Made by a program: the position numbers and the translations under genes
Shown here: piece by piece, positions 22,790-33,680 of the stretch
Numbering within the stretch: position 1 is the first letter of the stretch
Layout: every line of letters begins with the position of its first letter
From: Lithobates sylvaticus
Taxonomy: Eukaryota > Chordata > Amphibia > Anura > Ranidae
DNA: 64,000 nt
Assembly (NCBI GenBank): GCA_028564925.1
Contig: CM053034.1
Span: forward strand, 93,319,626 to 93,383,625
Reading direction: 5' to 3'
The notes under the pieces: model-generated
Told to the model about the DNA's origin: nothing
The model's database searches: none
The model's input: only the letters and a program-made list of their open reading frames with translations

Positions 22790-25059
22790 CAAAAAAAAAA
22801 AAAAAAAACCCTTCCCATTTCTTGCTGTCAGTAATGTCTCCACACTGAAGAGAAATGTCACAAGGCCTGAGAAATAAAATGTCTTTACACAAGAAAGGTG
22901 AAGGCTACAAGAAGATGAGCAAAGCTTTACTTCCCAGTCAGAATACTCTCTCAAAAGCGATACAAAAACAACTTATTTGAGTAAAACTGAAGATTTTGTA
23001 ACCTTACTTTCATGTAATGGCGCTAAACAAATATGCTATATAACTTAGTTTTGTCAAAATTTTCGAAATTGTTCTTGTGTTCATTGATTAAAATATTACT
23101 TTTCAAAAGGGGCGTATGCCATTTATGCCAAACAAACACACACACACACACACACAATATATCACACACACACACACATACATACCTTAGGTGCTTTTAG
23201 CCATTTATTCGGCTTCTAGCGGGGGTAAAAGCGCTGCTTATCAGCTAACGACCCCCCCGCCCGCCCCAGTGTGAAAGCCCCCTAAGTGAAGATGTCGGCA
23301 GCTGCACCCAAAGCCGATTAAAGAATGGGCTCGGGGTGCCAACATCACTGGATCCCTGGACAGGCAAAAGTCAGCAGCTAAAAGTATTTCTAGCTGCTGG
23401 CTTCAAATTTTTGGGGGGGGAAGACTGGAGCGCCTCTTTCATTGGTTAGTGGTAAAGTTATAGCATCTACAAACTATGGTATATATACACACACACCAGA
23501 ATTTGTTTTTTATACTAGTAATGTCAGTGATCAGCAAATTAAAAAATGGGACTGTGATAGTACGGTGGGCAATCTGACACCACCAGTGACAATACAGTGA
23601 TCAGTGCTAATGACACTGGCTGGGAAAGGGTTAACTGTGTGCATAACAATGCTTGGTGTGTTTGCGGTGTGCCGATTTTACTAAGGCATATGTCACATCC
23701 CCGCTGTCGGGGCAGAGCTCTGTGTTGTTTGCCGTCACAGAGCTCTGTCCTGTCATCTGCTTTGCAGAGCAGTGGGTTCCAGCCATTAATCATTGGCCGA
23801 GACCTGTTTGGCTTGTGATTAACTAATCGCAGCACAGCTAAGGTGGCGCACGTGACCCCTACCTGGAAGAAGTACTTAATTTTCCCCATCGCACATGTTC
23901 CTGGAAGCGCTCTCGGATTTGGGTGCTGCAGCAACAACCAGCTGGATACTGGTTCAAGTCACGGTGAAGATATTTGCCAGCACACCATGGAACGACACAA
24001 ATAGCGTCCAAACGGGGGATTTATTGCATTGATCACAACACAAGGATAGTGCAACGTTTCGGAGCCACGCAGGGCCCCTTTGTCAGGCATGTGATATAGG
24101 ACGACCTGGAAGAGTCGCATCACATATCAGGATACGTGATCCAGCGCAGAGAGGCCACTTTGCCACCGTACTTGTAAGTGAGGCAGTCAGCAAGTAGTTA
24201 AATTGTTTCTAAAGACCAATGCCCTGTTCACACATTGTGGTGCCCTGTGTTTTACTGCACTGGATACTAGGACTCACAGAAAACTTGTTTTTTATGTCTC
24301 CTGTTCACACTGCATAGTAGTCCAAAGGTGCAGTGATGTGAGCCGACAAAACCTAGACATGGAGAGTGCCACATGCCACCACACAGCAGCATAATGCTCC
24401 ACACTGCCTTCCGATGACATGAATCAGGGGTCATGGGTCAGGTGCCTCCTTATCACCCAGCCTTCTACAGGAGGTACCTGAAGGAGGGAGACGCTGATGG
24501 CACAGGCAGGGACTGCCAAAAGAGGAGGAAGCCAAACTTTCTATACTAGATCATTACACAGACCAGGTAAGGATAATCTCATTTCATTTATTTATTTATT
24601 TTTTGTTGCCTTTAGTTTTACTTTAAATTCCCCCATCATTCTTCTACATTTACATAGAATCATAGTTGGAGAATTTGACTGCGAGATCCACACTCAAACG
24701 AGATTTTCCATACATAGCTTACCGACTAGAAGAACTACAAGTACCAGCTCCTGACTGTAATCCTAGTCACTGGTCCCTGACATAACAACCAATCCCGTGT
24801 AGTCAGGGGTCACCAGGGGCTGACTGACAGCGGCTCGCAAATACAAACAAAAGACGAAATCGAATTTGTGAGCAACTAAAGCCTAGCCTGCACCTAGCAA
24901 TGATCATCAGACACCATACTGGAGGTTTATCCACTCATTTTTTCTGCAGGTGGGGAGGAGAAAAAAAACAAAACAAAACCATCACTGCCACACCGTGCCT
25001 TCCAATCACCGGGGGTGGAAAATGTACAATGAATTAGAACAGATCACACACCTCCCATC
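22790..25059. other. No gene recognised; CA repeats and repeat fragments
   Basis: CA microsatellites lie at about 23136-23179. A piece at 23530-23830 with gacaatacagtgatcagtgc and a gagctctgtgttgtttgccgt/cacagagctctg hairpin resembles the front half of the family A/D elements. 'gcaacgtttcgg...cctttgtcaggc' (24050-24089) is a dispersed-repeat motif. No exon was recognised here, although an AP2A intron should cross this stretch. Confidence 0.45.
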
Positions 25060-25620
25060 CTGTACATGTAGGTGTTGTACAGACCAGTCCCTAAACCCCC
25101 CCCCGGGGTGACCCAGGCAATAGGAAGCAATCGCCACCCTCCATTTACCTTTAAATGCCCCAGTCAATGCACAACATTTGCCACCCTACAATCAATTACC
25201 CCATCACCCCAAACCAGCACCCCAGGTGATGAACAGCAGTCACTGACCTCCGATTAACCCTCCCAGATCCAGTGACCCGGGCAATAGGAAGTAATCGACA
25301 CCCTACATTTACCCTCCCCCCAGATCCAGTGCACCAAGCAATGGGCAGCAGTCACCACCCTTTTACCTTTTCACCCCCCCCCCCCCCCCCCCCCCAGAAG
25401 CAGCGACTGACCCCCCACCCCCCCCAATCCAACTATGAACAGCAATTGCTCCAAGGACAGATTTAGTGCAGAGAGCAACAGTCACCCCCCCCCCCCCCAT
25501 TGACTAGCAGCAATGGCAGCAGTCACCATCCTCAATTTACCCCCCCCCCCCCAATCTAGTGCCCAAGGGAATGGAGAGCAGCCATTGACAGCAGCAATGG
25601 ACAGCAGCCATTGACCTCCA
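25060..25620. repeat. Degenerate C-rich tandem repeat
   Basis: Repeated, irregular units built on 'gcaataggaagcaatcgccaccct' and 'gcagcaatggacagcag' are mixed with C runs of 10-17 bases (25375-25395, 25485-25498, 25541-25552). It lies just inside the first intron of the AP2A gene. The minus-strand frame over it is only low-complexity translation. Confidence 0.6.
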
Positions 25621-25639
25621 AGTATCCCCCCATCCCAGT

Positions 25640-26140
25640 CCCCAGGCAGAGGACAGCAGTGCCTAGCCCCCGACATGTCACACGCCCCCTGGCGGTCATC
25701 CTCGCCGGTCCCCGTTACCAAGTGATGTCTCCTCAGCGGATCTGCCCTCTCCCTCTCCCGCATACTCACAATTTCTGATATCCGAGATGAACACGGCCAG
25801 GCCCCGCATGCCATCTCCTTTAGACACGGCAGGCATCTTCGCCCACTTAGCAGGAGGCAATGGCCAGACCCAAGGAACGCAGTGGAGAAGCCCCGGGCCG
25901 GTGTGACAGGCTGGAATGCGACCACCGGGTTATCTAGCTGTGTCTTCTCCGGCCCCGGCGCGCCCCCGACTTCACACCTCGTACTCCGAGCCCGCCAGGA
26001 ACGCGCTAAGCCGGGGATGCGAGCGCGCTGGAGAGGCGGCGTAGAGATAAGAGTACTGGAGGCGCGTGCCCGGGAGATGCTTGTACCCGCCTTCCTGAGG
26101 AATAAAGGGGCGTGGTTTTCAGTCTGTGACTGACAGGTCC
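25640..26140 (-). promoter_or_regulatory. CpG-rich promoter-like block of the AP2A gene
   Basis: CpG dinucleotides are dense here (ccggccccggcgcgcccccg, cgagcgcgctggagaggcgg) and rare in the flanks. The block surrounds the AP2A start codon and continues about 300 bases upstream on the minus strand, as expected of a housekeeping-gene CpG island with the 5' untranslated region. No TATA box was assigned. The exact transcription start cannot be read. Confidence 0.65.
25770..25836 (-). CDS. ap2a1/ap2a2: AP-2 complex alpha subunit, first coding exon
   Basis: The ATG at 25836 opens [12 protein letters not shown] followed by [10 protein letters not shown], identical to the vertebrate AP-2 alpha N-terminus as I know it. 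The exon holds 22 codons plus one base (the T of the following Cys codon) and ends at 25770 before a GTGAGT donor, the expected phase for this gene. AP-2 alpha is a large subunit of the clathrin adaptor at the plasma membrane; it binds PtdIns(4,5)P2, dileucine cargo (with sigma2) and, by its ear, accessory proteins of endocytosis. These first residues are shared by alpha-A and alpha-C (AP2A1, AP2A2), so the paralog is undecided. The gene runs leftwards; exon 2 (starting with KSKEAEIKRINKE) was not found in the window, so either intron 1 exceeds 25 kb or I missed it. Confidence 0.9.
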
Positions 26141-26692
26141 CGGATAGCGGCTCCGCTCATTTTGCAATGATTAATTTAATAGGAGTGTTATGTGACGGAG
26201 ATTGCCATCATAAACGTATGAATGAATCTTGAATTTAGAAGTCTATCATTCATTTCAGACCATTACAATTTAAAAACATTTTTATAGATTGTTTATACTC
26301 AGCGGATCGCTCTTCAGAGGGCGTTTTACCTCTGTTGCAGTGGCGTCACTAGGGTTGGTGTCACCTGGTGAGATAAAACATGGTGTCACCCCCTATACCC
26401 CCCCTATTTTCGAGCATCCAGCGTTGGAGATCGTTGGTGCACGTTGGATTGGTCAATAAGGCCTACAGGCAGTATTAGGGCTAAAGGATAGCAGGTTAGG
26501 CAGTTCCTAATGGCTCATTCCCTAGGATCAGTAATGGATAATGGCCAACGGGCCTACTTACCAGACCCAGCTAAACAGCGCAGTGATCCCTCCGGCTGAA
26601 CAATTGCTCACTCTGGGTTGCCCAGGGCGAATCTGGTCAGAAGTGTAGCATGTCTGTACCCTGGCACTGGCTTAGTCTTTCTCTCTCTCTGG
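26141..26692. other. No gene; left end of a dispersed repeat
   Basis: The motif gcagtggcgtcactagggtt at 26336-26355, followed by ggtgtcacc and C-rich sequence, is the start of a repeat I recall from ranid genomes. The minisatellites that follow may be its expanded interior. Confidence 0.45.
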
Positions 26693-27112
26693 CGCTGGGC
26701 AGTGTGGTTCTCTCTCTGGTGTTGCTGGGCAGCGTGGTTCTCCCCTCTGGTGGCGCTGGGCAGCGTGGTTCTCTCTCTGGTGGCGCTGGGCAGCGTGGCG
26801 CTCTCTCTGGTGGTGCTGGGCAGTGTGGCGCTCTCTCTGGTGGCGTTGGGCAGTGTGGCGCTGTTTCTGGTGGCGCTGGGCAGTGTGACGCTCTCTCTGG
26901 TGGCGCTGGGCAGTATGGTGTTCTCTCTGGTGGCACTGGGCAGCGTGGTTCTTTTTCTGGCGGCACTGGGCAGTATGACGCTCTCTCTGGTGGCACTTGG
27001 CAGCATGGTTCTCTTTCTGGTGGCGTTCGGCAGTGTGGTTCTCTTTCTGGTGGCGCTGGGTAGTGTGACGCTCTTTCTGGTGGCGCTGGGCAGTGTGACG
27101 CTCTTTCTGCAT
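26693..27112. repeat. 30-bp minisatellite, about 14 units
   Basis: The unit is tggtggcgctgggcagtgtg plus ten bases like gcgctctctc. The period is exactly 30, so all frames stay open: the plus strand repeats VALGSVxLSL and the minus strand repeats ATRESxTLPS. The long frames on both strands (26608-27229) are by-products of the period, not genes. Confidence 0.9.
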
Positions 27113-28430
27113 TCTGGCCAGGCTAGTAAACAATCCCATAATGTGCCCCATAATGTGCCATGTGCCCTAATGATGTGCCCCATAATGTGCCCTGATGTGC
27201 CCCGAGCCCTGATGTGCTATGTGCCCTGATGTGCCATGTGCCCTGATGTGCTCCATGCCCTGATGTGCCATGTGCCCTGATGTGCTATGTGCCCGTGCCC
27301 TGATGTGCCCTGTGCCCTGATGTGCTATGTGCCCGGGCCCTGATGTGCTATGTGCCCCGTGCCCTGATGTGCCCCGTTCCCTGATGTTCCCCGTGCCCTG
27401 CTGTGCCCCGTGCCCCGATGCGCTATGTGCCCGTGCCCTGATGTGCCCCGTGCCATGATGTGCCCCGATGTGCTCTGATGTGCTATGTGCCCTGATGTGC
27501 CCCATAATGTGCCATGTGCCCTGATGTGCCCCATAATGTGCCATATTGTGCCCTGATGTACCCCGAACCCTGATGTGCCATGTGCCCCGTACCCTGATGT
27601 GCCCCGTGCCTTGCTGTGCCATGTGTCCCGTGCCCTGATGTTCCCTGATGTGCTATGTGCCCTGTGCCCTGATGTGCATTGTGGCCTGATGTGCCCCATG
27701 CCCTGAGGTGCCCCATGCCCTGATGTGCCCGATGTCCTATGCTCTGGTGGGCCCCATGACCTGATGTACCCCATGTCCTGATGTGCCCCGTGACCTGATG
27801 TGCCCCGTGACCTGATGTGCCCCGTGCCCTGATGTGCCATGTGCCCTGATGTGCTATGTGCCCTGTGCCCTGATGTGTAATGTGCCCTGAGGTGCCCCGT
27901 GCCCTGATGTGCCCCTGTGCCCTGATGTGCTCCATGCCCTGATGTGCCCAGATGGGCCCCGTGCCCTGATGTGCCCTGTGCCCTGATGTGCCATGATGTC
28001 CTGTACCCTGATGTGTTGTGCCTTGTACCCTGATGTGTTGTGCCCTGATGTACTGTGACCTGTGTCCTGATGTCCTGTACCCTGATGTCCTGTACCCTTA
28101 TGTGCTGGGCTCTGTACCCTGATGTCCTGTACTCTGATGTCCTGTACCCTGATGTCCTGTACCCTAATGTGCTGTACCCTAATGTTCTCGGCTCTGTACC
28201 CTAATGTCCTGTACCCTGATGTGCTGGGCTCTGTACCCTGATGTCCTGTACCCTGATGTGCTGGGCTCTGTACCCTGATGTCCTGCACCCTGATGTGCTG
28301 GGCTCTGTACCCTGACGTGTTGTGCCCTGATGTGCTGGGCCCTGTGCCCTGATGTGCTGGGCTCTGTACCCTGATATGCTGTGCCCTGATGTACCGTACC
28401 CTGATGTGTTGTGCCCTGGGCCGGTCTGGA
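27113..28430. repeat. GTGCCCTGATGTGCC-type minisatellite, 1.3 kb
   Basis: Irregular units of about 12-17 bases are built on gtgccctgatgtgcc. From about 28000 they shift to a second type, ctgatgtcctgtaccctgat with gtgctgggctctgtaccctg. Open frames on the minus strand (HIRAxGTSGHGAHQGTG) are repeat translation. Confidence 0.9.
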
Positions 28431-28903
28431 TGAAGTCCAGGGCCACATATTTGTCCCAGTCCATCCCTGCATGAGTGCCCTGCGGCACTGTAATTAAGGT
28501 ATTTCACTGAATAATTTTTACAAAACACACACACTGCATATTAGATCTTCATGTAAGAAAGGGGATTACTTGATTTGTCACTGGTAATTTTAACAGCTAT
28601 AGTGGCCAGAGGGGCGGGTTGGAGATGGCTAACACAGATACATGTAGCTGACAGGCAGGGAGGGAGGGGGAGAGGGAAAGAGAAGAGCAGCGGGATGATA
28701 GAGGCATGTAAACTGACCACCTAAATCAGCGATCGGCAGCCATGATTACCATGGTCAGCAAACCAAGGGGCACACAGGAACTGGCAGGATCAACCAGGTT
28801 TTTTAGAACATAGAAAGGGACAAATGACACAGCACTAGTACTATGCTGTGTTTTCTACTGTAAAAAGTCAGCATCATTTTTTTTTCTTATAGTTACAACC
28901 ACT
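28431..28903. other. No gene recognised
   Basis: Ends with tagttacaaccactttaa, the right tip of a TTAA repeat of the 'TTAAAGTGGTTGTAA' type whose left tip I could not place. Confidence 0.4.
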
Positions 28904-28907
28904 TTAA

Positions 28908-29338
28908 CTTTTTTTTTTAACTAACAGACATGTCATACTTACCTCCACTTTGCAGTTCGTTTTGCACAGAGTGGCCCCTAACCTCCTCTTCTGGGGTCCC
29001 ACGGCGGCACTGGTGGCTCCTCCCTGCATCGTGTGTCCACGTTGGAGAAGCGCTCTCCTTGGTGGACACCCATGCGAGCGCGCTCCCGAGTCCTGCATCT
29101 GTGTCCATTCACACAGAATGCAGGACTCGGCCCCGCCCTCCCCGGTGCCGTGTCATTGAATTTGATTGACAGCAGCAGGAGCCAATAGCTGCGCTGCTAT
29201 CGATCTATCCAATCGGGACACGAGACACCAGCTACAGATGGTGTGCTCATTCCCGGACAGAGGATGACAGCGTCCAGGTAGGTAAAACAGGGGGGGCTGC
29301 AGCACTAAAAAAAACAGGAGGGTTTACAACCCCTTTAA
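28908..29338 (-). mobile_element. Family C TTAA element, minus orientation
   Basis: Closes with gggtttacaacccctttaa (29338). The block cttacctccactttgcagtt, gttttgcacagagtggcccc is the complement of 44264-44303 in the copy at 44021-44356, so both are one family in opposite orientation. It contains a palindromic gactcg/cgagtc region (29088-29128). Confidence 0.65.
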
Positions 29339-29571
29339 ATTATAACAAAAGTCAACAACTATATTTCTCCATATGCAAGAAGGTCAGGTTAACATAATCT
29401 AGCACAGAGTTCACCCTTATGTCACAATGCAGTTTGGTATGCACAAAAATGCTTGTTTGCTGATGCTTGGTGGTGCCATTAACAACTAATGGCATGCCTA
29501 TGTGCCTGCTAAAAATCAGTGAGTGGGTTGGGAACGCGCACAATTTTGTGTGCATTCCTGGCACACATACA

Positions 29572-29948
29572 CATAGCTCCCAACTGTCCCTGATTTTGAG
29601 GGACTATCCCTGATTTGGAGCAATGTCCCCCTGTCCCTCATTCCTCCTCATTTGTCCCTCATTTTGGTCTGATCTATATAGATGTATATAAAATGCACTT
29701 TTTATATATCAAAAAGTGTTTTCCAGCACTAAACCTTTCATCTGACTTCTAAATTGATGCATTTGTAAATTCCAAAAGCCAATATAAAAGAATATTAATG
29801 GTAAAAAAAGCACTTGTGGGTTTAACCAATCTTGTTTTTTTTTTGTACAATTCTCCTTTAAGGGGTCGTGGCAAGGGGTGTGTCCTATACCTGCATACTT
29901 TTGCTGATAGGTGTCCCTTATTCCCATCTGAAAAAGTTGGGAGGTATG
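29572..29948. mobile_element. MITE with CATASCTCCCAACT inverted ends
   Basis: catagctcccaactgtccct at the left and aaaagttgggaggtatg at the right are inverted copies. Internal tgtccctgattttgagggac and its repeats match a common frog repeat I recall. 377 bases with no open frame of note. Confidence 0.7.
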
Positions 29949-29970
29949 CATACATTTGAAGCAAGCCTTA

Positions 29971-30397
29971 TGCCTCGTACACACGAGCGGACTTTGACGG
30001 ACTAGGTCCGACGGTCTTTCCGATGGACTTCCGACAGAGTTCCGACAAACTTTTCGAATTAACGGAGTTGGCCACACACAATCACACTAAATTCTGACGG
30101 ATTCGAACGTGATGAAGTACGACCGGACTAGAATAAGGAAGTTCGTAGCCAGTAGCCAATAGCTGCCCTAGCGTCGTTGTTTGTCCGTCGGACTAGCACA
30201 CAGACGAGCGGATTTTTCGATAGGAACTGGGTCCAGCGGAGTTGCTACAGGAAAATTTAAGACATGTTCTATTTCTAAAGTCTGTCGGATTTTTCGACAG
30301 CAAAAGTCCGATGGAGCCCACACACGATCGAATTGTGCCGACGGATTCGTTCCGTCTGACCTTTGCTGTCGAAAGGTCCTCTCGTGTGTACGCGGCA
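29971..30397. mobile_element. Harbinger-type MITE, copy 2, complete
   Basis: TTA flanks both sides (29968-29970, 30398-30400). The tips tgcctcgtacacacgag and ctcgtgtgtacgcggca are inverted repeats. Many short ccgacgg/ccgtcgg motifs allow internal pairing. The 3-bp TTA duplication suggests PIF/Harbinger. Confidence 0.75.
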
Positions 30398-30400
30398 TTA

Positions 30401-31204
30401 GAAGAAGCGTTATCTGCATCTCACAGTTTCAATGTTTTTTGCTCTGGGTGACCAAGAAAGTAAATTTTTATGTATAGTTCATGGTACAGTACAGCAAAAG
30501 ATCCACAAAGGGCCTTATTGCAAATAACCAGGGCAACACATAAGTGGACTTGAGGTTATTTCTGAAGAATTTGGAAAAATCAATTGGATGAGAAAATAGC
30601 ATCCACAGGGAGTTTTTTATTTGAAAGATTAAATTTTTCAGATAGATGTCAAATTTTGCTGTATGTAACCTACTGAGGTTCATTCTCTAGGGTGGTGTCC
30701 TCTACTTATCTATGTTAGTATAGAATTATGCCCAGTCATTTCTTTAACAGGCTGTATGCCCCACCTGTGGCTCCACAGCAATGGCCAAAAGCAGAGTGTT
30801 TCACCCTAGCCTAGGCATATTTTATACCTATATATGTCTGTGTGCATGAGCCTTATTGAGACAGAAGGTGAAGGGAAATCAAAATTATTTTCAGCTGTCA
30901 TTGGAACAGGAAAATAACCAGAATCTTTTGGTGAACCTATTCTGGTAACAATTGTCTAAACAGGAATTTCCTCTTCCTTTACAGAGACTTCCTTTCACAT
31001 AGGGCTTTTTTTCTCAGAAAATAAGTGCAGGAGCACGCCCTTTCGGAGTTACCCCTTGTCTCTGCCCCTACCTACCTCCAAGCACCGTTTCTTGGTTCCA
31101 CCCCCTACCCACCCCCAGTACTGCCCCTTTTAGAGAATACAGAACCAAGTAACATTTGTCTTACTAAGTAATTTGTATAGAATCTGTTAATGATAACAAG
31201 AAAA
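30401..31204. other. No gene; one repeat fragment
   Basis: The piece agggctttttttctcagaaa, ataagtgcaggagcacgccc (31001-31041) is a dispersed repeat start. The rest is unremarkable. Confidence 0.4.
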
Positions 31205-31540
31205 GTAGTAAAATAGATCCCCTGCAGCAAGCAACAATAGATCCCCAGCAACAATAAACAACCCTCCAGAAACAATAGATCCCCCCGTAACAATGGACCA
31301 CCCGCAACAAAATACCCCCCAGCAAAAATGGACCAGCCATAACAAAATACCCAGCCCCCCAGCAGCGAAAGATCACCCAGCAACAATGGCCCAACCACAA
31401 CAAATTACCCCCAGCAACAATAGAGCCCCCAGAAACTATGGACCACCTGCAACAATAGACCCCTGGCAGCAACAATTTTCTCTGCAGACAGCATCAATAG
31501 ACCCTCCAGCATCCAGCTGGATGACCCACCCCAGCAACAA
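31205..31540. repeat. Degenerate AGCAACAATAGAYCCCC tandem repeat
   Basis: About 15-18-base units such as cagcaacaatagatcccc, with variants (gtaacaatggaccaccc), are repeated some 18 times with drift. The open frame 31293-31751 is a product of this repeat. Confidence 0.75.
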
Positions 31541-31564
31541 TAGTTCCCCACCACACAGTTTCCG

Positions 31565-32200
31565 GTTCTCTGAGGGGAGAAGTGACAGATCGTCTGTTCA
31601 TACAGTTAAAACACTCCCTAGGACACACTTAACCCCTTCACTGCCCCCTAGTGTTAACCCCTTCACTGCCAGTGACATTTTTACAGTAATCAGTGCATTT
31701 TTAATCGCACTGATCGCTGTATTAATGCCAATGGTTTTCAAAAATATGTAAAAATTGTCCGATGTGTCCGACCTTAACATTGCAGTCACAAATTAAATCA
31801 CAGATCGTCGCCATTACTAGTAATAAAGAAAATAATTATAATAAAAATGCTATAAATCTATCCCCTATTTTTTAGACGCTATAACTTTTATGCAAACCAA
31901 TCAATGTACGCTTATTGCGATTTTTTTTACCAAAAATATGTAGAAGAATACATATTGGCCTAAACTGAGAAAAAAAATTGTTTATTATAGCAAAAAGTTA
32001 AAAATATTGCTGCTCTTTTTTTGTTTATAGCACAAAAAAAAAAAACTGCATGGGTGATCAAATACCACCAAAAGAAAGCTCTATTTGTGGGAAAAAAAGG
32101 ACATAAATTTTGCTTGGGTGCAATGCAATTGTCAGTGCCGAATCGCAAAAAGTGCTCTGGTCAGGAAGGGGGTAAAACCTTCCGGGACTGAAGCCGTTAA
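31565..32200 (+). repeat. Family A TTAA element, 5'-truncated
   Basis: Has the ttaaccccttcactgcc block, the cagtgcatttttaatcgcac / gatcgctg stem, ccattactagta, the conserved tail and the closing GACTGAAGCCGTTAA (32197-32200). The GC-rich front is missing. Confidence 0.75.
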
Positions 32201-32578
32201 TCTTACGCTACTGTAATCAAACCTAAAAAAAAAAAATTTTAAATTGAAAATTGCATCAAATACTTAATGTTATTTTCCTTTCCTGGCACCAATCCATGGC
32301 AGAATACATGTGGTAGGAGCCATACCTACATGCGACCACAGGACCAGTGCATAACTATAAAGAGTAGATGCTCACCAGGGCTGACCCAAGACATTGTGCT
32401 GCCTGGGTCCAAGAGTGAAATGCTGCCCCCCCCCCCCCCCAAAAAAAATGAGGCCTACCAAAGGGCCCCCACATCCATTATTTTATATCATGAAAAATAA
32501 AACTAAAGTTTAATTTATCAGGAAGTCAGATTTTGCACTAAACACATAAGTGTGAACCTAGGTTAAGGGCTAGTTTAG
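32201..32578. other. Dispersed repeat pieces
   Basis: tcaaatacttaatgttatttt, cctttcctggcaccaatcca and catggcagaatacatgtggt resemble 63866-63917 and, inverted, 34094-34136, so three pieces of one repeat family lie in the window. A C run lies at about 32428-32440. Confidence 0.5.
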
Positions 32579-33107
32579 TATGTAGACAAGGTAGGGTAGT
32601 ATATAGACAGGCTAGGGTAGTATATAGACAGGCTAGGGTATATAGACAGGCTAGGGTAGTATATAGACAGACTAGTGTAGTATATAGACAGGCTAGGGTA
32701 TATAGACAGGCTAGGGTAGTATATAGACAGGCTAGTGTAGTATATAGAAAGGCTAGGGTATACAGACAGGCTAGGGTATATACAGACAGGCTAGTGTAGT
32801 ATATAGACAGGGTTTGGTATATACAGACAGGCTAGTGTAGTATACAGACAGGCTAGTGTAATATATACACAGGCTAGGGTAGTATATACACAGGCTAGGG
32901 TATATACAGACAGGCTAGTGTATATATAGACAGGCTAGGGTATATACAGACAGGCTAGTGTAGTATACAGACAGGCTAGGGTATATACAGACAGGCTAGT
33001 GTAGTATACATACAGGCTAGGGTATACACAGACAGGCTAGTGTAGTATACAGACAGGCTAGGGTATATACAGACAGGCTAGGGTATATACAGACAGGCTA
33101 GGGCATC
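32579..33107. repeat. 20-22-bp minisatellite (AGACAGGCTAGGGTATATAC)
   Basis: About 25 units of agacaggctagggtatatac or agacaggctagtgtagtata, with small length changes. Two unit types alternate in blocks, which suggests higher-order duplication. Confidence 0.95.
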
Positions 33108-33258
33108 CCTCTAAAATCCAACTTGCCTGCTCTCATTTTGCGAGTGGATTTTGAGGGCTAGCAAGCTCTGACTGCCTGGGAGCGGGGGATGGCAGTGGGG
33201 TTGTATGGGAGCCGCAATCGTAGAGGGGAAGAGAGGAGAGCAGGCGGCCTGATGATGA

Positions 33259-33491
33259 GAGTGCCGAGGAACATCACAGCTTTCATTTCAATTGCTGTGT
33301 GTTCCCAGCACTCGCTGTCACATACAGCCCCTCCTCTTTGTCAGAGACTTTGATAGACAGATCACTCGTCCAATCCCGGGACGTGTGACGTCTATAAAAG
33401 TTACCCGGGCCAGGGGGCGTGGCTGTATGTGACAACGCGCGGCGGAAACACCACGATTGAAATGAAAGCTGTGATGTTCCTTGGCACTTTC
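33259..33491. repeat. Inverted repeat with arms of about 85 bases
   Basis: The left arm (gtgccgaggaacatcacagc, tttcatttcaattg, gtcacatacagcccc) pairs with the right arm (ggggcgtggctgtatgtgac, gattgaaatgaaagctgtga, tgttccttggcac). The loop is about 80 bases and holds a short cgggacgtgtgacgtc motif. This may be the core of a MITE; no target duplication is clear. Confidence 0.75.
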
Positions 33492-33523
33492 ATAATCCAG
33501 CTAGCAATTGCTCTCCCCCTGCA

Positions 33524-33680
33524 CAGGTAGGCTGCATTGGGTGGACACAGGCTGCGCTGGTTTGACACAGGCTGCATTCGGTGGACACAGGCTGCACTGG
33601 TTGGACACAGGCTGCACCAGGAGGACACAGGCTACATTGGGTGGACACAAGCTGCATTGGGTGGACATTAGGTGGACATG
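33524..33680. repeat. 20-bp minisatellite (AGGCTGCATTGGGTGGACAC)
   Basis: Seven clear units with a few changes each. Frames on the minus strand (CSLCPPNAAC) reflect the repeat. Confidence 0.9.

Noticed and set aside
25482-25925. 147-codon minus-strand frame over the AP2A exon
   Set aside because: Wrong frame relative to MPAVSKGDG and mostly C-run translation; the AP2A exon explains the region better.
26608-27229. Long open frames of about 200 codons on both strands
   Set aside because: They follow from a 30-bp tandem repeat, whose period is divisible by three; no start context, domain or splice signal.
27325-28534. Minus-strand frames of 150-226 codons (HIRAxGTSGHG)
   Set aside because: Translation of the GTGCCCTGATGTGCC minisatellite.
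32579-33107. Short regular repeats that look like a CRISPR array
   Set aside because: Units are contiguous variants of one 20-22-bp sequence without unique spacers, in a vertebrate genome: a minisatellite.
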